In this document: positions 1 through 6,737 of the stretch, piece after piece
Layout of the letters: each line of letters begins with the position of its first letter
Position numbering within the stretch: position 1 is the first letter of the stretch
DNA from: Clostridium sp. CAG:510
Lineage (GTDB): Bacteria; Bacillota; Clostridia; Lachnospirales; Lachnospiraceae
Length of the DNA stretch: 33,408 bases
Reading direction: 5' to 3'
NCBI GenBank assembly: GCA_000434615.1
Contig: FR880832.1
Span: forward strand, 67,964 to 101,371
Made by a program: the position numbers and the translations under genes
Notes under the pieces: generated by a model
The model's input: the letters and a program-made list of their open reading frames with translations, nothing else
What the model was told of the DNA's origin: nothing
The model's database searches: none

Positions 1-8
1 GAGCAGGA

Positions 9-650
9 ATGATGATAGAGGTAAATGACGTAACATTAAAAACAAAAGAATATACCATATTAGACCATGTGTCCGTTACGGTAAAACGGGGCGAAACAGT
101 GGGACTGGTAGGCGGAAACGGCTCCGGAAAAACCATGCTCATGAAGTGTATCTGCGGATTTTACAGTTCTTATACCGGACAAATAAGGGTAGGCGGCAAA
201 GAAATCGGAAAAGATATCGATTTTCCCGAGAATGTCGGAATCATCATTGAGACTCCGGGATTTATTCCCTACTACAGCGGTTTTAAAAACCTGAAGATTT
301 TGGCAGACCTGCGTGGTAAAATTACGGCTGATGCTATCTGTTCCTATATGGAACTGGTCGGTCTTGACCCCAAACTTCATCGTTCCGTCCGAAAGTATTC
401 TCTCGGAATGCGGCAGCGGCTCGGTCTTGCCCAGGCTCTCATGGAGCAGCCCGAACTTCTTATTCTGGATGAACCTTTTAACGGACTCGACAAGGACATG
501 GTTGCACATATCCGTCAGGTTCTCCTTGCCGAAAAAGAAAAAGGAACAACCATCCTTTTATCTTCCCACAATGCAACGGATATTTCCCTTCTGTGTGACC
601 GCCAGTACCACCTGGATGCCGGCAGGGTAGTAAACGAACTGCATAACTAA
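9..650 (+). CDS. ABC transporter ATP-binding protein (drug/bacteriocin-export type)
   Basis: This is the nucleotide-binding subunit of an ABC transporter, expected to hydrolyse ATP at the inner face of the membrane for a separate permease. Visible motifs are Walker A (GGNGSGKT, residues 35-42), the signature SLGMRQ (131-136), Walker B LLILDEP (150-156) and the H-loop histidine at 187. At 213 residues it is one short ATPase domain with no membrane segment, like the BcrA/LanF-type ATPases of export or immunity systems. Two consecutive ATGs lie at 9 and 12; the AGGA at 5-8 abuts the first, so the second may be the real start. No permease follows, so the partner is probably upstream outside the window. 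Substrate is unknown. Confidence 0.9.
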   Translation: MMIEVNDVTLKTKEYTILDHVSVTVKRGETVGLVGGNGSGKTMLMKCICGFYSSYTGQIRVGGKEIGKDIDFPENVGIIIETPGFIPYYSGFKNLKILADLRGKITADAICSYMELVGLDPKLHRSVRKYSLGMRQRLGLAQALMEQPELLILDEPFNGLDKDMVAHIRQVLLAEKEKGTTILLSSHNATDISLLCDRQYHLDAGRVVNELHN

Positions 651-676
651 TTTTATTTTAAGGAAAAGAGTCTTTT

Positions 677-1801
677 ATGGACATCAAACCTCATTTTTAT
701 GATGAATTCCGGTGTATTGCCGATAAATGCCCTATGACCTGCTGTATGCAGTGGAAGATTGCCGTAGACGAAAAGACGCTCTCCCGTTGGAAGAAAACAT
801 TCTTAAATGGGAAAAGGCTGGATATTCCCGTAAAAAAATGCGGAAGAGAGGGTATTATCCGGCTTAATAAGAACGGTGACTGTCCTTATCTGAAGGAAGG
901 ACTTTGCAGTCTGGTATCAAACTTCGGCGAAGATATTCTTTCCGAAACCTGTCATACTTTTCCGAGACAAATACATGAATTTCCGGACAGAAGAGAGCTC
1001 TCCGTTGTTTCCTGTTGCCCTGCCGTCATTGATTTTCTGCATACTGACAGCAAACTTGTATTCCAAAATCTGGATGCCGTTCACGGGGATAGTAACTTTT
1101 CTATTCGCAACCTGATGATGGATATTGTGGGGAACCCAAACTACGATGTCAATTCCGCACTTTTAATGGCATTTTATATATTACTGGATATAGAGAAAAA
1201 GGATACTCTGTCTCCGGAAGATATCTCCGAATACCGAAAGGAGAGCACACTTGCGAGCCTCTATCGGGCAATAAAAGCTTTACCGCCTGATAAAGCACAG
1301 TGCCTTAAGGAGAATAATGAGCTTTGGCTCGATATTGCCTACAATTACCGAAAAGAAGGCTTATATACGGAATATATTGAAGACGTATCTCTCTTAGCCG
1401 AAGAAATCCTGGATAAAGATACGGATATGCCTCTGGACGCATTTCAGAAAGAATTTGCGGAATATGAACCTCTTTTCCGGAATTATCTGGTGTCCGAACT
1501 GTTTACCAACATGCTTATCCCGGAGTCGGACAGAGAGTCCATGGTTGTGATGTTTCAATGGATTTGCATGGAGTATGCTGTTATGCGTCAGGGTATTTTT
1601 CTGAAATGGCTCCTGAATGCCAGAGAAACGATACCGCAGCCGCTCACCTATGAAACCGTACGGGATTATATCGTTGTTATTGCCAGAATGACCGGTTACG
1701 ACGAGGAAGATATTTACGAATATATGGAAAACAGTTTTCAGGACGTCATATGGGAATGGTCCTATCTTTTCCTTATTCTGAGCGGATTTCTTCCCGGATA
1801 A
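677..1801 (+). CDS. fliB: FliB-like flagellin lysine-N-methylase
   Basis: The 374-residue protein matches the FliB family, whose Salmonella member methylates surface lysines of flagellin. The diagnostic feature is the amino-terminal cysteine cluster (C13, C18, C22, C23), followed by a second set around residues 76-96 with CPYL, GLCS and ETCHTFPR. This CxxxCxxxCC signature is thought to bind a metal or iron-sulfur cluster. The remaining ~270 residues are an acidic, mainly helical region without membrane segments. A GGAAAAG-type ribosome site lies upstream of the ATG. No flagellar gene is in the window, so assignment rests on family resemblance; the true substrate could be another protein. Confidence 0.78.
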   Translation: MDIKPHFYDEFRCIADKCPMTCCMQWKIAVDEKTLSRWKKTFLNGKRLDIPVKKCGREGIIRLNKNGDCPYLKEGLCSLVSNFGEDILSETCHTFPRQIHEFPDRRELSVVSCCPAVIDFLHTDSKLVFQNLDAVHGDSNFSIRNLMMDIVGNPNYDVNSALLMAFYILLDIEKKDTLSPEDISEYRKESTLASLYRAIKALPPDKAQCLKENNELWLDIAYNYRKEGLYTEYIEDVSLLAEEILDKDTDMPLDAFQKEFAEYEPLFRNYLVSELFTNMLIPESDRESMVVMFQWICMEYAVMRQGIFLKWLLNARETIPQPLTYETVRDYIVVIARMTGYDEEDIYEYMENSFQDVIWEWSYLFLILSGFLPG

Positions 1802-1828
1802 AAGTAGAAACAAGAAAGGTTTTTCTCC

Positions 1829-2249
1829 ATGAAAATAAAGCAGCAAAAACAGATAAAAGCATTTTTAGAAAAAGAATTCGGCAAACCAAAAGGTAACTCC
1901 CTGTTGGAAAAGCAGAAGCAAATTCTCGGCATCCTTATCGAAAACATAAAAAACAAGTCAAAAAACCAAAAGAAAACACTTGTGCAGACAATTCTGCCCG
2001 GTATTGCACTATATAAAGCTATGGTGCAGGAAAACATACCGGAAGAAGAGGCGTATGCCTGCATGCAGAAATATATGTTTGGTACGGTTGGGGAGAACAT
2101 GCACGCATAACGGTTGCCCCGGACTGTGCCGTCTGTTTTGCGATACGGACAACGTAACATACGGCGGACTAAAAAAATTAGGCTTCAGCCGGACCAAAAC
2201 ATTGGGGGCCGGTGAAGATTGTTGTGATTTTCATTTTTACAAAAAATAG
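1829..2249 (+). pseudogene. Broken L-2-amino-thiazoline-4-carboxylic acid hydrolase family gene
   Basis: Two fragments in different frames together resemble the L-2-amino-thiazoline-4-carboxylic acid hydrolase family. The first reads from an ATG at 1829 (AAGAAAGG upstream) for 93 codons, with an amino-terminal part containing TILPGIALYKAM, and stops at 2108-2110 after the residues GENMHA. The second, one frame over from about 2109 to 2249, carries the recognisable carboxy terminus (NGCPGLCRLF, VTYGGLKKLGFSRTKTLG, EDCCDFHF). The middle of the family, roughly 50-100 residues expected between these blocks, is absent, so the gene seems to have lost an internal segment and shifted frame. The 93-residue product might still be made, but it lacks the cysteine-rich carboxy end. 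Confidence 0.75.
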
Positions 2250-2272
2250 ATTTTACCAAAGGAGAGTTCCTT

Positions 2273-2815
2273 ATGTTGGAAACCGAAAGACTGTTGTTGC
2301 GAAAATGGACCGAAAAAGATGCGGACAGTTTATTTGAATATGCAAAAGACCCGGATGTCGGTCCTATTGCCGGCTGGCCGCCGCATCAATCAGCGGAGGA
2401 AAGTCTTTCCATAATCCGCAATGTCCTAAACGGTGCAGAATGTTATGCTATCTGTGAAAGGGGCAGCGAGAAAGCTATCGGTGCGGTTGAACTTATCCTG
2501 AAAGGTCATACTAACCGTGTAACCCGTGATGATGAATGTGAACTGGGGTATTGGCTGGGCAAACCTTTCTGGGGAAGAGGTTATATGCCGGAAGCCGCAA
2601 AAGAACTCCTGCGTCACGGATATGAAGACCTTAGAATGCAAACCATATGGTGCGGATATTACGATGGCAATGAGAAGTCCAAAAGAGTTCAGGAGAAGGT
2701 CGGTTTTCTCTACCATCACACTACACAGAATGTTTCTGTTCCTTTGTTACATGAAGTACGGATTGAGCATGTAAACATCATGACGAAAGAGCACTGGAAC
2801 GCATTGCAAAAGTAA
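2273..2815 (+). CDS. GNAT family N-acetyltransferase (RimJ/RimL type)
   Basis: A 180-residue acetyltransferase of the Acetyltransf_3/RimJ-RimL kind, expected to transfer acetyl from acetyl-CoA to an amine on a protein terminus or small molecule. It begins with the typical LETERLLLRKWTEKDA segment, has ELGYWLGKPFWGRGYMPEA at about residues 90-109 (the acetyl-CoA-contacting beta-4/alpha-3 region, with the GRGY variant of the Q/RxxGxG/A loop) and ends with the NEKSKRVQEKVGF motif where the cofactor tunnel closes. An AAAGGAGAG ribosome site precedes the ATG at good spacing. It lies just after the broken hydrolase gene and may share its transcript. The substrate cannot be read from sequence. Confidence 0.88.
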   Translation: MLETERLLLRKWTEKDADSLFEYAKDPDVGPIAGWPPHQSAEESLSIIRNVLNGAECYAICERGSEKAIGAVELILKGHTNRVTRDDECELGYWLGKPFWGRGYMPEAAKELLRHGYEDLRMQTIWCGYYDGNEKSKRVQEKVGFLYHHTTQNVSVPLLHEVRIEHVNIMTKEHWNALQK

Positions 2816-2856
2816 AGACCATATTAACCATGACGCTTATCCCCGGAGAACGTAAA

Positions 2857-3312
2857 ATGCAGATATATGTAGATGCAGATGCCTGTCCGGTAACAGACAT
2901 CGTAGAAGCGATAGCCGAAAAGCATAAAATACCGGTCACATTACTCTGTGATACAAACCATATATTATATTCCGATTACAGTGAAGTGGTCGTAGTCGGC
3001 GCCGGAGCGGATGCCGTAGATTATAAGCTGATTAGTCTATGCCATAAGGGAGATATTGTAGTTTCCCAGGATTATGGTGTGGCAGCCATGGCTCTTGGCA
3101 AAGAAACATATGCCATTCATCAATCCGGCAAATGGTATACCAATGATAATATTGACCGGATGTTAATGGAAAGGCATCTTAACAAAAAGGTAAGACGAAG
3201 CTCACAAAAGAGCCATATAAAGGGCCCTAAAAAGCGGACAGAAGAGGATGACAGGCGCTTTGCGCAATCCTTCGAAAAGCTTATCCTGTTAGCAAAGTCC
3301 AAGCAGCAATAA
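2857..3312 (+). CDS. DUF188 / YaiI-YqxD family protein
   Basis: A protein of about 151 residues of the widespread UPF0178 family (YaiI in Escherichia coli, YqxD in Bacillus), whose biochemical role is unknown; the fold is considered PIN-like. The family hallmark is the amino-terminal IYVDADACPV, followed by acidic and glycine motifs VGAGADAVD and SQDYGVAA, and a basic tail with KGPKKRTEEDDRRF. An in-frame ATG lies upstream at 2830, but the one at 2857 puts IYVDADACP at the normal family position and has GGAG at 2844-2847 nine bases before it, so I chose 2857. It is codirectional with the acetyltransferase upstream and dtd downstream. Confidence 0.88.
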   Translation: MQIYVDADACPVTDIVEAIAEKHKIPVTLLCDTNHILYSDYSEVVVVGAGADAVDYKLISLCHKGDIVVSQDYGVAAMALGKETYAIHQSGKWYTNDNIDRMLMERHLNKKVRRSSQKSHIKGPKKRTEEDDRRFAQSFEKLILLAKSKQQ

Positions 3313-3417
3313 AGGACTGACTACAATAAAGAAAGAAATACTTATTATTATAAGGATCGGTTACCGGCCGGATATCTGGAAGGACTGGAATTCTTAGATA
3401 AAAGGAGATAAGTATAA

Positions 3418-3867
3418 ATGAAATTTGTAATACAACGTGTGCAGTCCGCATCTGTGACTGTAGACGAAAAAATAGTCGGAAAAATCGAGAAAGGCTATCT
3501 GGTTCTGATAGGGATTTCCCAGACAGATACGAAGGAAATCGCAGATAAAATGATGCGTAAGCTTATCAATCTGCGTATTTTTGAAGATGCCGAAGGAAAA
3601 ACGAATTTGGATATCCGTGCCGTAAACGGAAGTCTTTTATTGGTTTCGCAGTTTACCCTGTATGCCGATTGTAAAAAAGGAAATCGTCCTTCCTTTGTAT
3701 ATGCCGGCAAACCGGAAATGGCAAACGAACTGTATGAATATATCATTGCGGAATGTAAGAAGGAAATTCCAGTTGTGGAACACGGTATTTTCGGTGCTGA
3801 CATGAAGGTTTCCTTACTGAATGACGGACCGTTTACCATTGTACTGGACTCTGCGGAGATTTTATAA
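3418..3867 (+). CDS. dtd: D-aminoacyl-tRNA deacylase
   Basis: Dtd hydrolyses D-aminoacyl-tRNAs (and glycyl-tRNA-Ala), a chiral proofreading step in the cytoplasm. The 149-residue length is normal. Family landmarks are the start MKFVIQRVQSASVTV, the SQFTLYADC segment containing the active-site SQ-x-T element, and the GNRPSF loop, followed by MKVSLLNDGPFTI near the end. The carboxy-terminal NxGP-equivalent cross-subunit motif is present as NDGP. An AAAAGGAGATAAG ribosome site lies upstream. The 105-base spacer before the gene shows no convincing promoter or hairpin. This is a housekeeping gene at the edge of an otherwise accessory-looking stretch. Confidence 0.95.
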   Translation: MKFVIQRVQSASVTVDEKIVGKIEKGYLVLIGISQTDTKEIADKMMRKLINLRIFEDAEGKTNLDIRAVNGSLLLVSQFTLYADCKKGNRPSFVYAGKPEMANELYEYIIAECKKEIPVVEHGIFGADMKVSLLNDGPFTIVLDSAEIL

Positions 3868-3927
3868 AACCTTGCGTGTATGGGTTAAACAATGCCATTT
3901 GAAGCCTATAATTTGGCAAATAAAAAA

Positions 3928-3998
<71 letters not shown>

Positions 3999-4007
3999 AA
4001 TATAGAA

Positions 4008-4036
4008 ATCATATCACGGCTTTGGATAAAAGTAAA
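4008..4036 (-). promoter_or_regulatory. Sigma-A type promoter for tRNA-Gly
   Basis: On the minus strand TTTACT (4036-4031) and TATGAT (4013-4008) are separated by 17 bases, so the predicted start near 4001 is only a few bases before the mature tRNA 5' end at 3998. Five of six -10 bases match consensus and four of six -35 bases match. Confidence 0.6.
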
Positions 4037-4170
4037 TTACAAATTATAAAAAGCGCCATACAGATATATAATATATTATTATCTTAGGTATTAACTATTC
4101 GTTAAATCTGCATTTTGCGCATAGTTGTATCTCTCTTCCGGTGACCATCTTTATAGCTTACAAAGCCACA
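4037..4170. other. AT-rich spacer without recognised feature
   Basis: This stretch lies downstream of the NUDIX gene and upstream of the tRNA promoter. It is AT-rich (for example the alternating AT tract around 4064-4084). I see no open frame of note, no stable GC-rich hairpin with a T tract and no second RNA gene; a terminator for the NUDIX operon would be expected here but is not obvious. Confidence 0.5.
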
Positions 4171-4746
4171 TTATCTATCCGTATTCACATCCAGTGCGCC
4201 GATACTGAACATATAGGCTGCAATCTGGGCGCGGGAACTGAAGGTTTCATTTTCCAGAAGCCGGCTTACTTCCTGTCTGGAATATAACGCTGCCTGAATG
4301 TCCTCGTTGTCGGAAGTATGTTCTTCGGAAATAGTACCTTCCACCTCAGCAAACACTATCTGGTTTTTAATGTCGGTAATAGCCACTGCCGCATAGGACG
4401 GCGGAAGAATACGGATAATTTTCTTTAAGGAAAGTCCCGTTTCTTCATAAAGCTCCCGGCGGATGCATTCCTCAATGTTTTCCCCTTTTTCCAGCATACC
4501 GGCGCACAAATTGAAAATACGTTCGTTGACCCCCATACGGAATTCTTTGAGTAAAAGCATTTTACCGCCGCAAATGGCAACAATGGACAAACCGGTCACC
4601 CTTTCCCCCAGCTCTTCTGCTTTGTTCAGATTACGGAAACTGACAATTTCATAAACCTTTTCTTTACCGGCTTTATTTTCGTAAGTCAGTTCATAATTTT
4701 TCAGATATCTTCCCTCTCGGACTTTTGCCATCTGTATCAGTTTCAT
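4171..4746 (-). CDS. NUDIX hydrolase (ADP-ribose pyrophosphatase-like)
   Basis: A 191-residue NUDIX hydrolase that should cleave a nucleoside diphosphate linked to another moiety. The NUDIX box is complete: G83, E89, then R97-E98-L99-Y100-E101-E102-T103-G104-L105, fitting Gx5Ex7REUxEExGU exactly. The beta-strand segment before the box (LLLKEFRMGVNERIFNLCAG) is typical of ADP-ribose pyrophosphatase-like members, but specificity is not fixed by this. The frame continues to a TTG at 4761, but GGGAG eight bases before the ATG at 4746 makes that ATG the better start. It follows the RNase G gene by about 55 bases with no clear terminator and could be the last gene of that operon. Confidence 0.88.
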   Translation of the reverse strand: MKLIQMAKVREGRYLKNYELTYENKAGKEKVYEIVSFRNLNKAEELGERVTGLSIVAICGGKMLLLKEFRMGVNERIFNLCAGMLEKGENIEECIRRELYEETGLSLKKIIRILPPSYAAVAITDIKNQIVFAEVEGTISEEHTSDNEDIQAALYSRQEVSRLLENETFSSRAQIAAYMFSIGALDVNTDR

Positions 4747-4801
4747 GTTCCAGACTCCCAAATTTTATTGATACTGTCATCTTTAGACTTTTCATGATTG
4801 G

Positions 4802-6028
4802 TTACACTTCTTTCCTTAACACTTCCCGCAGCGGTCTGTCTATGCGTTTGCGGGTCACTTCCACAAGTCCCAGCGCCGTATAGTCAATTACATCCGTCTG
4901 CACTTCGTCCTTTATTGTTTCCGCCCGCAAAAGCTGCAGCAGAGCCTCTCTTTTTTCGGCAGATTTCATATTGATAAAGTCAATCATAACCATACCGGAA
5001 ATATTACGGAGGCGAAGCTGCCTTGCGCACTCTTTCGCCGCTTCTGCATTGACCTGAAAAAAGGTTTCGTCGGTATCGGATGCCTTCTTTATAAATTTGC
5101 CGGTATTTACATCGATTACCGTCAGGGCTTCCGTGGGCTCAATTACCAGATAGGCGCCGGATTTCAGCCAGACATTCTTTCCCAGAAGCTCATTTATTTT
5201 CGTTTTTAAGGAATAAAGCTTAAGTAGCGAATATTCATCCTCGTAAATCCTAACCGGCTTTTTCATGGGTAAATTTGTCCCCCCGGTAAGAGCTTCATAC
5301 ACCCGGGGAATATCCGTGATAATCTCGTCGTAATCCTTTTCGTAGAAGTTTTTGACATCCTCAGCCACAGGTACTTTTTTCTCGGAAAGCTGTGTAAAGC
5401 AAGTGCTGTGTTCCGCCCTGCCGAGAATGGTCTGAAAGAGTTTGCAAAGACTCCGGTACTCTTCTTCCAGTTGTCCGAATTCTTCAGGGGAAAGATTTTC
5501 GGCATTGGTTCTTACCACGATGCCGCAGCCTGCAAGGGTGCAGTTGCCGTCTTCCGTTAAAATACCGCAGCTTATCAGGTATTCTAAAACGGCTTCTTTC
5601 TTTTCTTTCGGAAGCTTCTTAGAAAATCCCGTTCTTAAGCTGCCCATGGAAAGAACAAGGTATTTCCCGGATAAGGATATTTTCGTAGTTACCACAGGCT
5701 GTTTTGTTTTTACGGCATCCTTCTCCACCTGTACCAGAATTTCATCCCCGCAACGGAGACTACCGTCCGTTTTCCGGTTCCGGACATAAGCATACTTTGT
5801 ATCGGAAAGAGGCAGGAAGCAAAGCTTTTTATCTCCCACTTCCACAAAAGCCGCCTGAATGTTCCGGGCAATGTTCTGCACCTTGCCGATATAAATATTC
5901 CCTAAAAGGGAGACGTCGTTTTCCGCGTACACTTTCAGGGAATATAGTCGGTTGTCTTGAAGAATGACGCTGATATCTTTCTGCTGATAGGATACAATGA
6001 CTAATTTTTTATCTGCTTTACTGTTCAC
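4802..6028 (-). CDS. rng: Ribonuclease E/G family protein
   Basis: An endoribonuclease of the RNase E/G family, expected to cut single-stranded AU-rich RNA in mRNA decay and rRNA maturation. Residues ~36-115 form the S1-like RNA-binding domain (GNIYIGKVQNI, AAFVEVG). The DNase I-like catalytic region keeps both metal-binding aspartates, D306 in VIDVNTGKF and D350 in VMIDFINM. At 408 residues the protein stops right after the VEVTRKR segment, so it lacks the CPxC zinc-link and the small domain that tetramerise or dimerise E. coli RNase E/G. The start is GTG at 6028 inside the end of the upstream gene (11-base overlap), with GAGGAA before it, implying translational coupling. Confidence 0.92.
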   Translation of the reverse strand: MNSKADKKLVIVSYQQKDISVILQDNRLYSLKVYAENDVSLLGNIYIGKVQNIARNIQAAFVEVGDKKLCFLPLSDTKYAYVRNRKTDGSLRCGDEILVQVEKDAVKTKQPVVTTKISLSGKYLVLSMGSLRTGFSKKLPKEKKEAVLEYLISCGILTEDGNCTLAGCGIVVRTNAENLSPEEFGQLEEEYRSLCKLFQTILGRAEHSTCFTQLSEKKVPVAEDVKNFYEKDYDEIITDIPRVYEALTGGTNLPMKKPVRIYEDEYSLLKLYSLKTKINELLGKNVWLKSGAYLVIEPTEALTVIDVNTGKFIKKASDTDETFFQVNAEAAKECARQLRLRNISGMVMIDFINMKSAEKREALLQLLRAETIKDEVQTDVIDYTALGLVEVTRKRIDRPLREVLRKEV

Positions 6029-6719
6029 TGCCGATTTCCTCTAAGGGTACAAGCTTCGGATTTTCTTCGTCACCGATATTCGTATAGGTGTCTTCCCTGG
6101 TAATCAGAAGTGCGTTTTCCTTTAGGCTTTCACCGTGTTCCTGTAAAAATGCCTCCACAATCATGCCCGGCTTGATATTGCCGGAGCTGCTGGCATTTAT
6201 CAAAAGATAAAGAGCATCTTCCTGCAGGCTCCATTCATAAATACCGGGACGCAAATCCACTTCCGCCGTACTCTTCTTGGTTTCCTTGGTTATCAGTATC
6301 TGTTCTTTTTCCATGAAGGAAGGAAATTCCTTCTTCCAGTCAAAGGAAGGCTCCCTGCCCTCCCTAAAGTGTATGGTGTAACCGGCTGCCGCCACACTTG
6401 CCATGGCATTTTTGCTGCCCTCGGGAAGCACTCTCACGGAAAGGATTTCAAAGCCGTCCACGGATGCTTCATTTAACATCCTTACGGCTTCCTTACTGCC
6501 CGGAAAGCTGTTGACTTCCATATCCATGTATTCACCGTTGCTTTCCAGCCCGATACCTAAAGGAGCTGCAAAGGACATAATCTGATGCGGGGAAAAGCCG
6601 GTGGTATAGCACACGTCAATCTCCGCCCTGCGCACCGCTTTCTGGAAAAAGCGCTGTACGTCCAGATGCCCGATATATTTTAAATTTCCGTATTTCCGAA
6701 ATTTTACTCTGACCTTCAT
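6018..6719 (-). CDS. TIGR03936 / DUF2344 family protein, partner of the radical SAM protein
   Basis: A 233-residue protein of the DUF2344 family, usually adjacent to or fused with the TIGR03960 radical SAM protein and to RNase G. Family signatures are the start VRVKFRKYGNLKYIGHLD, the GFSPHQIMSFAAPLGIGLES block at about residues 41-60, and the central MLNEASVDGFEIL. No membrane segment or signal peptide is seen. It begins 18 bases after the radical SAM stop with AGGAAAGGG upstream and overlaps the RNase G start by 11 bases, so the three form a tight operon. The exact function is unknown; context points to modification or processing of RNA or of a ribosome-linked substrate. Confidence 0.9.
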   Translation of the reverse strand: MKVRVKFRKYGNLKYIGHLDVQRFFQKAVRRAEIDVCYTTGFSPHQIMSFAAPLGIGLESNGEYMDMEVNSFPGSKEAVRMLNEASVDGFEILSVRVLPEGSKNAMASVAAAGYTIHFREGREPSFDWKKEFPSFMEKEQILITKETKKSTAEVDLRPGIYEWSLQEDALYLLINASSSGNIKPGMIVEAFLQEHGESLKENALLITREDTYTNIGDEENPKLVPLEEIGSEQ

Positions 6720-6737
6720 TTTATTCCCTTTCCTAAC

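Noticed and set aside
3891..3917. Inverted repeat TGCCA...TGGCA after dtd as a terminator
   Set aside because: The stem is only 5 bp with a long loop and is followed by A rather than T on the plus strand.
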